The notes beneath the pieces were generated by a model. That model was not told where the DNA came from, ran no database searches, and worked only from the letters and a program-made list of their open reading frames with translations. Of a stretch of DNA of 64,000 bases, positions 34,615 through 42,720 are shown in pieces; position 1 is the first letter of the stretch, and every line of letters starts with the position of its first letter. Location: assembly GCA_016711215.1 (NCBI GenBank), contig JADJTL010000006.1, positions 62,001 through 126,000 on the forward strand, read 5' to 3'. This DNA comes from Pseudomonadota bacterium (GTDB lineage Bacteria; Myxococcota_A; Polyangia; GCA-2747355). Made by a program: the position numbers and the translations under genes.

Positions 34615-35337
34615 TCAGTGGAGCGTGCGCGAGAGTTGCTTCAGCGGCCCAGCTGGTGGCGCTTTCCCAGCCCGGATCTCGATCCACGGTTGGTGGGTCG
34701 TCTCGCGCGCCACGCCCCAAGGAGTCCGACTTTCGGAGTCGCGCGCCAGCGCCTTCTCCAGCATCCGCCTGTCGCGCCGCCCCAGGCGGTCTTGGGCCGT
34801 CAGGGTGTCCACCCAGGCGCAGGTGCGGATCTCCTGGCGGGCGGCCGCAGGGGGCTGAAAGCTGTCCTCGTTGCCCAATAGGCCGTCGTCGAGCGGGCGC
34901 ATCAAGTAGAATCGGCGCTTTCCGTCGTGCCCCAAACGGTAACCTCCGACCCTGCCTCCTGCTGTTGCGCCCAGCCCGGTCTCCTCGCGCAGCTCGCGCC
35001 CTGCGGCCGATCTGGGCTTCTCGCCGGGATCGACATGACCCTTGGGAAATCCCCACCTCCCTTTCGTCGAAAGCACCAGCAGTACCGCGCGCGGCTCGCG
35101 CCCCGAAGCGTTGCCTGCGGAGGTCGGGAGGCGACGGAACAAGATGCCGCCCGCTACCGTCACCTTCGTCGGGCGAGCTCGTGGCCCGCGCTCGAGCCGC
35201 AGCACTGGAGGTTGTCCTTGGTGGGCTGCCCGGGCTTCGCTGGTGGCCAGACGCTGACGGCCGTCAGCGCGGCCCCCGAGGACGAGGGCGAGGGCGGTGG
35301 CGGTGGCGGTGGCGAGGCTGAGGCTGAGGCGCTTCAA
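34615..35337 (-). CDS. Nudix hydrolase with a signal-peptide-like N-terminus
   Basis: 240 residues. The Nudix box GHVDPGEKPRSAAGRELREE, followed by TGL, fits GX5EX7REUXEEXGU with all metal-binding Glu present, so it should cleave a nucleoside diphosphate linked to another group. Upstream, KVTVAGGILFRRL is the usual first strand. The start is TTG at 35337 with GGGGAG five bases before it. That start gives MKRLSLSLATATATALALVL, which looks like a Sec signal. If real, the enzyme is exported, which is unusual. The stretch is encoded by a GGC-GGT repeat, so the N-terminus is uncertain; the domain itself is sure. Confidence 0.85.
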   Translation of the reverse strand: MKRLSLSLATATATALALVLGGRADGRQRLATSEARAAHQGQPPVLRLERGPRARPTKVTVAGGILFRRLPTSAGNASGREPRAVLLVLSTKGRWGFPKGHVDPGEKPRSAAGRELREETGLGATAGGRVGGYRLGHDGKRRFYLMRPLDDGLLGNEDSFQPPAAARQEIRTCAWVDTLTAQDRLGRRDRRMLEKALARDSESRTPWGVARETTHQPWIEIRAGKAPPAGPLKQLSRTLH

Positions 35338-35358
35338 GCGTGCTCCCCGGCGGCGACC

Positions 35359-35378
35359 ATCGATTATCGGTTATCGAT
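35359..35378. promoter_or_regulatory. ATCGAT-flanked AT-rich site before the Nudix gene
   Basis: ATCGATTATCGGTTATCGAT stands out in a G+C-rich context. It contains two ATCGAT palindromes and the direct word TTATCG twice. It lies 22 bases before the Nudix start and could be an operator or part of its promoter. Confidence 0.3.
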
Positions 35379-35479
35379 CAACCAACCTCGACTTATCAAG
35401 CATGAGCAATGCCAGCCCTGCCTTTCGCCGCGGCGCGCCCCGCCGAATGCGGCCGATCAACGCTCCCGTCGTCGGACTG

Positions 35480-36220
35480 TCAGACGCCGAGACCGCCGGT
35501 CACGTTGATCGTCGCACCGGTAACGAAGGCGGCCTCCGCGCTCGCCAGGTAGGCGGCAGCGGCTGCGACCTCCTCAGCGGTTCCGAAGCGCCCGAGGACG
35601 GTGAATCCTTTCTGCGCCTCGGAGGAGGGGCCGTTGGCTGGGTTGAGCTCGGTGTCGACCGGCCCGGGCTGGATGATGTTGACCGTGATGCCGCGCGGTC
35701 CGAGGTCGCGAGCCCAGGCGCGGGTCATCCCGGCCAGCGCGAACTTGCTCATGCTGTAGGCGGTCAGCCCGGGAAAGGGCACGCTCTCGCCGAGCAAGCT
35801 GCCGATGTTGATGATCCGTCCACCCTGGCCCATCAGGCGGGCCGCCTCGCGCGCGGCGACGAAGGGTGCCCGTACGTTCACCGCCACCATCCGATCGAAG
35901 GCCTCGTCGCTGGTCTCGGTCAGCGGCGCCGTCGTGTAGATGCCGGCGTTGTTGACGAGGATGTCGAGCCGATCGAAGTCGCGACGGGTCTGCGCGATGG
36001 CCGCCTGAACGGCCGCCGCGTCCACGGCGTCGGCCCGGATCGCCAGGCCGCGCACGCCAGCAGCCTTGACGTCAGCGACCACCTGCTGCGCCCGTGCCGC
36101 ACCATCGACGTAGGTGATCACGACATCAGCGCCCTCCTTGGCAAAGCGTCGGGCGATCGCCGCGCCGATACCGCGGCTGCCGCCGGTGATCAGGGCAACC
36201 TTGTTCTTCAAATGTCCCAT
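35480..36220 (-). CDS. Short-chain dehydrogenase/reductase (FabG-like)
   Basis: 246 residues of the classical SDR family, an NAD(P)-dependent oxidoreductase. The cofactor motif TGGSRGIG lies at about 13-20, then NNAG near 90, the catalytic Ser in NIGSLLGE, and Tyr-Lys in TAYSMSKFAL. The tail GATINVTGGLGV is standard. Close to 3-oxoacyl-ACP reductases, but also to many specialised SDRs, so the substrate is open. It stands alone, upstream of nothing co-directional within 140 bp. Confidence 0.9.
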   Translation of the reverse strand: MGHLKNKVALITGGSRGIGAAIARRFAKEGADVVITYVDGAARAQQVVADVKAAGVRGLAIRADAVDAAAVQAAIAQTRRDFDRLDILVNNAGIYTTAPLTETSDEAFDRMVAVNVRAPFVAAREAARLMGQGGRIINIGSLLGESVPFPGLTAYSMSKFALAGMTRAWARDLGPRGITVNIIQPGPVDTELNPANGPSSEAQKGFTVLGRFGTAEEVAAAAAYLASAEAAFVTGATINVTGGLGV

Positions 36221-36399
36221 GGCCTTCTCCCTTCGCTGGGGCCGTCGTCAGGCGAAGCCTCGCTGGTGACAGCCAGAATCAGAACCAAACCAGTCCGCAT
36301 TCATAGCACATGGCCTCGAAGGCCACCGCGCGCGCGCCGGCGGGGCGGCTCGGCGAGGTGAGGAGGGCTTGCGCCAGCCTGTCGAGGGATGCGCCGCAG

Positions 36400-37152
36400 T
36401 CAGGGGACTGGGCCCGAGTGGGCGCGCAGCGCGCTCAGCACGTCCTGCAGGGCCTGGTCGAGTGGACAGGTGATCGCGATCGTGGCGAGGCGACGCGGAT
36501 GTGTCAGTTCCAGGCTCTCGGCGTGCAGAAAGAGCCGATGAAGCGAGAAGGTCTCGCGAAAGAACCGGTTGATTGGCCCCTGGCCGTAGTTGGTGTCACC
36601 CACGATCGGGTGACGCAGGTGCTTGCAGTGGTAGCGCACCTGGTGGCGGCGCCCCGTCAGCGGCGTCGCGCGGGCCAGCGTGAAACGGCCGCAGAAGGTC
36701 TCGAGCGGCTCGAAGCAGGTGCGGGCCGGCCGGCGTTTCTCCCCCTCTGGCACCGGATGGTCGACCTCGATCGCCGAGCGCAGCGGCCCGCGGCATAGCG
36801 CGAGATAGGTCTTACGCCAGCGGTGCGCGCGCAGGTCCTCGGCCAGCCGCGCGGCGTCCGTCGACGACCTGGCAAAGACCATCACGCCCGAGGTCTGTCG
36901 GTCGAGGCGGTGCAGCGGAAAGACGCGCGCGCCGAGCTGGTCGCTGAGCATGCTGATCAGGATCGGCGCCTCCGCGGCGCCGCGCGTCCTGTGCACGACC
37001 GCGCCCGCGGGCTTGGCGATCGCGACCAGCGACGCATCCTCGTACAAGACCCGCAACGGCCGCGTAGCCTCCATGGCTCGTTGCTCGCCAGCCTCGCCGA
37101 TGGTGCTCGCGGGCGCCGGATCGCGCGCCGCTTCGTGATGGGTCGCGCTCAT
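36400..37152 (-). CDS. truC: RluA-family pseudouridine synthase, TruC-like
   Basis: 250 residues. The catalytic Asp is in HRLDRQTSGVMVFA. The later GRRHQVRYHCKHLRHPIVGD segment, then TNYGQGPINRFFRE, is characteristic of TruC, which makes pseudouridine 65 in tRNA-Asp. The first 30 residues are a variable extension; an internal ATG (MEATRPLRVLYEDASL) is also a possible start. The ATG used here overlaps the MFS gene stop (ATGA), so it is the third gene behind arsR, an odd placement for an RNA-modifying enzyme. Confidence 0.88.
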   Translation of the reverse strand: MSATHHEAARDPAPASTIGEAGEQRAMEATRPLRVLYEDASLVAIAKPAGAVVHRTRGAAEAPILISMLSDQLGARVFPLHRLDRQTSGVMVFARSSTDAARLAEDLRAHRWRKTYLALCRGPLRSAIEVDHPVPEGEKRRPARTCFEPLETFCGRFTLARATPLTGRRHQVRYHCKHLRHPIVGDTNYGQGPINRFFRETFSLHRLFLHAESLELTHPRRLATIAITCPLDQALQDVLSALRAHSGPVP

Positions 37153-38378
37153 CGCGATGGGGCATCGGCGACGACCACGAGCAAGAGCGCGGCGGCCAAG
37201 AGCGCCATGAGCCCCGAGCCGACGAAGGCCACTGCGCTGCCAAAGCGATCCCAGACGAGGCCGAAGGTCGTGCTCGCGGCGAGCGCGGCGAGGCCGATCA
37301 GCAGGTTGTAGACGCCGAAGGCCTTGCCCTTTCCCGCGCCGCCAGCGAGCTCCGCGATCAGGGCCTTCTCGGCGCCCTCCACGAGCCCGTGGGAGCTGCC
37401 GTAGATCGCCGCGAGCAGGAGGATCAGGGGGAGGCTCTCAGCGAGGCCGACCGCGGACCAGGTGAGGGCGTAGACGGCCCAGCCGAAGGCCAGCGCATTG
37501 CGCCGCCCGTGGCGATCGGCGAGACGGCCTCCCGCGGTGGCCGTGCTCGCCTTGACGACGTGGAGCGCCAGCCAGAGCAGCGGCGCCGCGATGGGTGAGG
37601 CGCCGAGGCGCGCAGCCTTGACGAGGATGAAGGCGTCGGTGGCGTTGGCGAAGGCGAAGAGCGCCACTGGCAGCAGCGCCCGCTTGAGCGCGGGAGGCAG
37701 CGCCGGCGTCGGTCCGATCGCCGCGCCCAGCGGAGCCGGCCTCGGCGCCTCGCGGGTGAGGGCCAGGGCGATCATCGCAAATACGCCCGGCACGGCCGCC
37801 CAGAGAAACACCGTCCGGAGCTGGTCGGCCGTGGCCGCTTCAGCGCTCGTCGCGCCCAGTCGCCAGAGCAGGCCGGCGCCGAGCAGCGTGCCGATGGCCG
37901 CCCCGCCGTGGTCCATGGCGCGGTGGAACCCGTAGGCGCGCGCGCGCATCGGCGGCTCGGCGGCGGCGGCGATCAGCGCATCGCGCGGGCTTGTGCGTAC
38001 GCCCTTGCCGACGCGATCGCCGATCCGCACCGCCAGCACGTGCCAGGGAACGAGCGCGAAGGCGACCAGCGGTCGAACCACGGTGGAGATCCCATAGCCG
38101 AGCAGGATCAGCGGCTTCAGCCGGGCGCGGCGATCGGCGAGCCATCCCGCCAGGTACTTGAGCAGGCTAGCGACGAGGTCAGCGACCCCTTCGATCAAGC
38201 CGATCAGGGCATTCGACGCCCCGAGCATCGTCAGAAACCCGGGAAGCAGGGGGAAGATCGCTTCGCTGGAGACGTCCGTGAAGAGGCTCACGAAGCCGAG
38301 ACCGACCACGGTCCGGGGGAGCTTGCCGCCGCTGCTCACGCGTCGCTCCTCGGTGGTCGGGGCCGGCTGGGCACTCAC
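37149..38378 (-). CDS. MFS transporter coupled to an ArsR regulator
   Basis: 409 residues with about twelve hydrophobic helices. MFS features include the loop GWLADRRARLKP after helix 2 and the equivalent GGRLADRHGRRNA after helix 8. VSLFTDVSSEAIFPLLPGFL starts the membrane part. ATGA overlaps link it to arsR upstream and the pseudouridine synthase downstream. Being co-translated with an arsenic-type repressor and divergent from arsM suggests that it exports an arsenic compound, perhaps an organic or methylated one. The family itself does not prove this. Confidence 0.88.
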   Translation of the reverse strand: MSAQPAPTTEERRVSSGGKLPRTVVGLGFVSLFTDVSSEAIFPLLPGFLTMLGASNALIGLIEGVADLVASLLKYLAGWLADRRARLKPLILLGYGISTVVRPLVAFALVPWHVLAVRIGDRVGKGVRTSPRDALIAAAAEPPMRARAYGFHRAMDHGGAAIGTLLGAGLLWRLGATSAEAATADQLRTVFLWAAVPGVFAMIALALTREAPRPAPLGAAIGPTPALPPALKRALLPVALFAFANATDAFILVKAARLGASPIAAPLLWLALHVVKASTATAGGRLADRHGRRNALAFGWAVYALTWSAVGLAESLPLILLLAAIYGSSHGLVEGAEKALIAELAGGAGKGKAFGVYNLLIGLAALAASTTFGLVWDRFGSAVAFVGSGLMALLAAALLLVVVADAPSR

Positions 38379-38767
38379 GGCCTGCGCTCGCGCGCCGCTG
38401 GCGCCTTACGTGGCGGCTTGCATGATGGTCTCGCGCCGGCCTTGCGTCTGCGCCAGGACCTCAGCGCGTCGCCCAGGGGGGCTGGCAGCCGAGCGGGCAG
38501 CAGCGCGCGTACACCGGAGAGGACGGCGGCCTCGAGCGGTCCGGGATCCGCCGCGATGCGGAAGTAGACCCAGACGGCCTCGCGGCGATCCTGCAGGAGC
38601 CCCACATTGACGAGGCAGCGCAGGTGGCGCGAGGCTTTTGACTGCGTGATCCCGAGCACCTCGACAAAGTCGCAGACGCAGAGCTCGCCCTCGGCGCGTA
38701 GGAGGCACAGCATGGCGAGGCGGGTCTCGTCCGAGAGGGCCTTGAAGTGGGTGGCAAGCGTGCGCAA
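38375..38767 (-). CDS. arsR: ArsR/SmtB-family arsenic-responsive repressor
   Basis: 130 residues. A winged helix: THFKALSDETRLAMLCLLRA, then QSKASRHLRCLVNVGLLQDR and REAVWVYFRI. The ELCVCDF segment near residue 30 provides the CxC pair that binds arsenite in ArsR proteins. About 40 residues of basic tail follow the core. Loss of DNA binding upon arsenite binding would release the divergent arsM and its own MFS operon; the inverted repeat between the genes is the likely operator. Confidence 0.92.
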   Translation of the reverse strand: MRTLATHFKALSDETRLAMLCLLRAEGELCVCDFVEVLGITQSKASRHLRCLVNVGLLQDRREAVWVYFRIAADPGPLEAAVLSGVRALLPARLPAPLGDALRSWRRRKAGARPSCKPPRKAPAARERRP

Positions 38768-38796
38768 GGGGCGAAGGACTTCCTCGCTTGCAGATA

Positions 38797-38844
38797 TGCG
38801 GGTAGGCGGTTACCCGCAAGAGCAATTGCACGCAAGAGCAATTG
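38797..38844. promoter_or_regulatory. Probable ArsR operator and repeats in the arsR-arsM divergent promoter
   Basis: TGCGGGTA (38797-38804) faces TACCCGCA (38811-38818) around a 6-base spacer. Overlapping its right side, the 14-mer CGCAAGAGCAATTG occurs twice with a 16-bp period (38815-38828 and 38831-38844). The arsM ribosome-binding site GAAGGAGG follows directly. Confidence 0.6.
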
Positions 38845-38857
38845 AAGGAGGGCGCCG

Positions 38858-39733
38858 ATGACCAAGCCCAGTACCGAGCACGATGCCCAGCGCAAGACCG
38901 TCGCCGAAGACTACGCACGGGCGGTTCAGAGCCCCGGGTCGTGCTGTTGCGCTTCGCCGCTGCCCAAGGCCCCCAGGGTGCCCAAGGGCGTCGTGGCGAA
39001 GCTCGCGGGCTACACCGCGGAGGAGGTCGCGGCGCTGCCGGCCGAGGCCGTCGTCAATTCCTTCGGCTGTGGTAACCCGCTCGCCTTCTCCGAGGTCCAA
39101 CCTGGCGACGTCGTGCTCGACCTCGGCTCGGGTGCGGGCATCGACCTGCTGCTCGCCGCGAAGAAGGTCGGAGCAGCGGGAAGGGCCATCGGCGTGGACA
39201 TGACCGACGCCATGATCGACAAGGCCCGAGAAAACATCGCCGCGGCGGGTCTGACCAACGTCGAGGTGCGCAAGAACCTCATCGAGGCGCTGCCGGTCGA
39301 GGCGAGCAGCGTCGACTGGGTGATCTCGAACTGCGTGATCAACCTCTCGCCCGAGAAGCCGAAGGTCTTTGCCGAGATCGCCCGCGTGCTCAGGCCGGGC
39401 GGGCGGATGCTGGTCTCGGACATCGTCGCCGAGGACCTGCCCACGGAGATCGCCGGCAACCGCCGCCTCTACTCCTCTTGCCTCGCGGGTGCGATCGGGG
39501 AGACGGCCTACCTGGACGCACTGCGCCAGGCCGGCCTTGCCGAGCTCGAGGTCAAGGACCGTGTCGTCTACGACAGCGCGCAGATCGAGGCCTTCATCGG
39601 CTCCGAGCTGCAGGACCCCGGCAGCGAGGGCTGTGGTGCCGACACGCAGGGGGAGCTCGCCAAGCGTTGGGCGCCCTGGCTGCAGGGCAAGGTGGCGAGC
39701 GTCAAGGTCGCGGCAAGAAGACCCGGTCCCTAG
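38858..39733 (+). CDS. arsM: Arsenite S-adenosylmethyltransferase
   Basis: 291 residues. It methylates arsenite using S-adenosylmethionine. The SAM fold shows DVVLDLGSGAGIDLLLAAKK and AIGVDMTDAMIDKARENI. The conserved Cys are in NSFGCGNPL, SNCVINLSPEK and YSSCLAGAI, the set that binds arsenic. A Cys-rich N-terminal stretch (SPGSCCCAS) is also present. The ATG has GGAGG seven bases upstream. Divergent from arsR and controlled by the repeats between them. Confidence 0.96.
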   Translation: MTKPSTEHDAQRKTVAEDYARAVQSPGSCCCASPLPKAPRVPKGVVAKLAGYTAEEVAALPAEAVVNSFGCGNPLAFSEVQPGDVVLDLGSGAGIDLLLAAKKVGAAGRAIGVDMTDAMIDKARENIAAAGLTNVEVRKNLIEALPVEASSVDWVISNCVINLSPEKPKVFAEIARVLRPGGRMLVSDIVAEDLPTEIAGNRRLYSSCLAGAIGETAYLDALRQAGLAELEVKDRVVYDSAQIEAFIGSELQDPGSEGCGADTQGELAKRWAPWLQGKVASVKVAARRPGP

Positions 39734-39765
39734 CAACCTGTCCAGCTATCGCTCCCGTGACACCC

Positions 39766-40456
39766 ATGCCTGAACGCCGGCTGCCTTCGTCAGCGATCCT
39801 GATCGCGCTGGCGCTGCTGGGCCTGATGGCCTGCGACGAGCGACCTCGCACACGGTCAGCCCAGCTGCGACGGCACGGTCTGCAGCTTCGTCTGTGACGA
39901 GGGCTACTTCGGCTGCGTTGGTCAGTGCCGGCCCGAGCGCGAAGCCTCCGCCTTCGATCAGGTGATCAACAAGGTCGTCCTCTTCAAGCTGGGCCACACC
40001 TACTACTACGATCCTGCCGCCCGCGACTGGGATAAGATCGCGCCCCGCACCGAGGTGCCCGGCAGCAGCTACTCCACGGACACGCTGGTGGCTGTGCCGG
40101 GCGGCATGATCCTCTCGGGCTATCGGGCCCTCTGGCAGCTCGATCACGCCAGCCAAACCTTCAAGGAGCGGAGGGTCAAGGGCGTCAGCAGTTCGCACCG
40201 AGCGAGCGGCGCGGATCGCCAGGTCGCTGGCTACAACCGCAAGCGGGATCGCCTGCTGATGTTCGCCAGCCAGTGGCAGAAGGGGCAGGTCTGGGCCTGC
40301 GTGCACCCTCCAGAGGAACTGCATCAGGGTATCTACGACGTCAGCTTGGGCCTGGTGCGCGACGACCAGTCACGTATCTGGGCGATCAACACCCTCAGCC
40401 GGATCTGTCTGCTCAAGTTGGATCCGGCGCAGGCCGACAAGCTCGAGCTGCAATAG
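39766..40456 (+). pseudogene. Lipoprotein gene with a frameshift after the signal peptide
   Basis: The ATG at 39766 gives a lipoprotein signal (SSAILIALALLGLMACDE, lipobox LMAC). Near 39850-39860 the reading changes frame and continues with CDGTVCSFVCDEGYFGCVGQ, a Cys-rich EGF-like stretch, then FDQVINKVVLFKLGHTYYYD and a beta-propeller-like region to the TAG at 40456. A start inside the second frame (39962) would lack the signal and the Cys-rich part. A one-base indel explains the pattern. Function unknown. Confidence 0.65.
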
Positions 40457-40500
40457 GGGCGGCGGCACTTCGCAGGCGTGCCCCCCCACGGAGGGAGGGT

Positions 40501-42720
40501 TCAGTCCTCCCTCTTCGTCCTCGCGGCGAGGACCAGCTCCTGGGTCGTCCGCTTGAAGGCGACGGAGTCGAAAGGCTTCTCGATGCGCAGGTTGCCCACC
40601 TTGGCTAGGTAGTCTGAGGCGCCGGGCGTGAACGCCCCGCCGGTGATGAACACCACCTTGGCTGCGAGCTCGGCATCCCGCTCGGCGAGCCAAGCGTGCA
40701 GCTCCATGCCAGAGATCCGGGGCATCATCAGGTCGCAGTAGATGACGTCGAAGGCGCGGTCCTTCGCGAGCAGCTGCTTGCCTTCCTCGCCTGAGCCGGC
40801 CGTGACCACCTCGTGATCGCGACCGAGGAGCTGGGCCAGCGCGGCGCGGACGCCCCGCTCGTCGTCGACCACGAGGATCCGTCCGCGCGTGGTCGGAGCG
40901 ACCGCGGCCACGGTGGGGACGGATTGCTGGCCGGACCGCCAATCCGCCGGCAGACGCGGCAGGCGGACGACGAAGCTGGTCCCCTTGCCCACTTCGCTGG
41001 TGAAGGCGATCGAACCGCCGAAAGCCGTGACGATGTTCTTGGTGATGGAAAGCCCAAGACCGGAGCCCATGCGGACTTCCTTGGTGGTGAAGAAGGGCTC
41101 GAAGACGCGGCCCCGATGCTCGGGCGGGATACCCTTGCCCGTGTCACTCACCTCGGCGAGGACCGAGTCGCCCTCAACCCAGGTGCGCACGCGAATCTCG
41201 TTGTCCTCGACGTGTCCCTCCTCGATGGCGTGGGCCGCGTTGATGAAGAGGTTGAGAAACACCTGCGCGAGCTTGCCGTCGGAGGCCAGGACTGGGGGGA
41301 CTGAGGAGAAGTCCTTGACCACGCGCGCTCGGTATTTGATCTGGTTGAAGGCCATCGAGAGCGCCTGCTCGATCACCGGCGGCAGCGCTACGCGCCCGAC
41401 CTCATCGCGGTCGACCCGCGAGAAGGTGCCCAGGCCTCGCGCGATCACCTTGATCCGCAGCGCGCCGCCGGCCGCCTCGCGCAGTCGGAGGAGGATGTCT
41501 TCCAGCGCGGCGGGGGCGCCGAGCGCTTCGTTGGCGCCGAGCGCTTGAACCGCCGCATCATGGCCGAGGTGGTGCGCGAGAGCGTCATGACTGCGACGCA
41601 CCCATTCGATAACCTCGGGCAGGTCCGCGACCGCGCTCTCGACGTTATAGAGCACGAAGGAGAGTGGGTTGTTGATCTCGTGCGCGACGCCGGCCGCGAG
41701 CGTGCCCATGCTGGCGAGCCGGTCGGATTGAGCCAGGCTGGCGCGCAGCTGCGCGCTCTCTTGCTCGGCCTGCTTGCGCTCGGTGATGTCCTCTGAGATG
41801 CCGAGCAAGTACTTCGTCACGCCATCGGCCCCGCGCAGGCAGACCTTCCTGGTGTGGAGGATCCGCTCGCCCTTGGTAGCCGTCTGGATCGGTTCCTCCG
41901 GGATGTCGACCAGGAGGTCATTGGCCAGGACCTCTCTGTCCTTGGCCATGAAGAAGTCGGCCTGCTCGGGGGGGAAGAGGTCGCGGTCGTTCTTGCCCAG
42001 CAAGTCCTGGCGGTCGTAGCCGAGCAGCTCCTCACCGGCCCGGTTGAGGACGACGAACTTCAGCTCGCTCGTTTCCTTGAGGAAGAGCATCAGCGGGAGG
42101 TTTTCCACGACCGACGCGATCAGGTGCTTGGACTCCTGCAGCTCGCGCTCGACCTGCTTGCTCGCGGTGAGATCGCTGATCACCACGCGGGAAGCGAGCG
42201 CGCCCTCGGCCTCCTGCGCCGCGCTCGCCTCCATCCGCACCCAGACCTCGGCGCCGTCGGGCTTCTTCAGCCGCAGCTCGCAGCTCTGCGGAGCGCCGGT
42301 CTCGAAGAGGTTCTTGCGGTGCAGGTAGTAGCTGTCCTGATCCTCCTTGACGATAAAGCGGGTGAGGGGTTGCCGCAGCAGCTCGCTCCGGCAGACGCCC
42401 AGCAGCTCGGCCGTGGCGAGGTTGGACTCGAGCATCAAGCCAGTCGCGCTGACCGTGCAGTAGCCCACCGGGGCGAGATCGTAGAGGTCGAAGTAGCGGG
42501 CGCGCGCAGCCTCGAGCTCCGCTTGAGCCCGGCGCAGCTCCTCGTTCTGCAGCTCGAGCTCGATCTGGTGGACCCTCAGCTCGTGGAGCGTTCGCTGGAG
42601 CTCCTCGGGCGAGAGCGCGTCGGGGGCTCCCGCGAGCCGGGCCGCCCGCTCCCGGGCCAGGGCTTCGGCCCGCTGCCGCAGCTCCCCCGCGTCTTGGGGT
42701 CGCTCATCGCCGGTGGTCAT
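40501..42720 (-). CDS. Hybrid sensor histidine kinase (PAS-PAS-HisKA-HATPase-REC)
   Basis: 739 residues from the ATG at 42720. A coiled coil (LHELRVHQIELELQNEELRR) leads into two PAS domains (about 80-190 and 200-320). The phosphorylated His is in GVAHEINNPLSF; the ATPase has NLFINAAHAIEE, DTGKGIPP and GSGLGLSITKNIV. A C-terminal receiver has Asp in VIYCDLMMP and Lys in RIEKPFD. No membrane helix, so the signal is cytoplasmic. The start lies 17 bases inside the preceding CheB/CheR gene, so the two are co-translated and likely work on one signal. Confidence 0.93.
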   Translation of the reverse strand: MTTGDERPQDAGELRQRAEALARERAARLAGAPDALSPEELQRTLHELRVHQIELELQNEELRRAQAELEAARARYFDLYDLAPVGYCTVSATGLMLESNLATAELLGVCRSELLRQPLTRFIVKEDQDSYYLHRKNLFETGAPQSCELRLKKPDGAEVWVRMEASAAQEAEGALASRVVISDLTASKQVERELQESKHLIASVVENLPLMLFLKETSELKFVVLNRAGEELLGYDRQDLLGKNDRDLFPPEQADFFMAKDREVLANDLLVDIPEEPIQTATKGERILHTRKVCLRGADGVTKYLLGISEDITERKQAEQESAQLRASLAQSDRLASMGTLAAGVAHEINNPLSFVLYNVESAVADLPEVIEWVRRSHDALAHHLGHDAAVQALGANEALGAPAALEDILLRLREAAGGALRIKVIARGLGTFSRVDRDEVGRVALPPVIEQALSMAFNQIKYRARVVKDFSSVPPVLASDGKLAQVFLNLFINAAHAIEEGHVEDNEIRVRTWVEGDSVLAEVSDTGKGIPPEHRGRVFEPFFTTKEVRMGSGLGLSITKNIVTAFGGSIAFTSEVGKGTSFVVRLPRLPADWRSGQQSVPTVAAVAPTTRGRILVVDDERGVRAALAQLLGRDHEVVTAGSGEEGKQLLAKDRAFDVIYCDLMMPRISGMELHAWLAERDAELAAKVVFITGGAFTPGASDYLAKVGNLRIEKPFDSVAFKRTTQELVLAARTKRED

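Noticed and set aside
34418..35056. N-terminal extension of the exported protein up to 35056
   Set aside because: It is low-complexity, covers the Nudix gene on the same strand in another frame, and would hide a good signal peptide.
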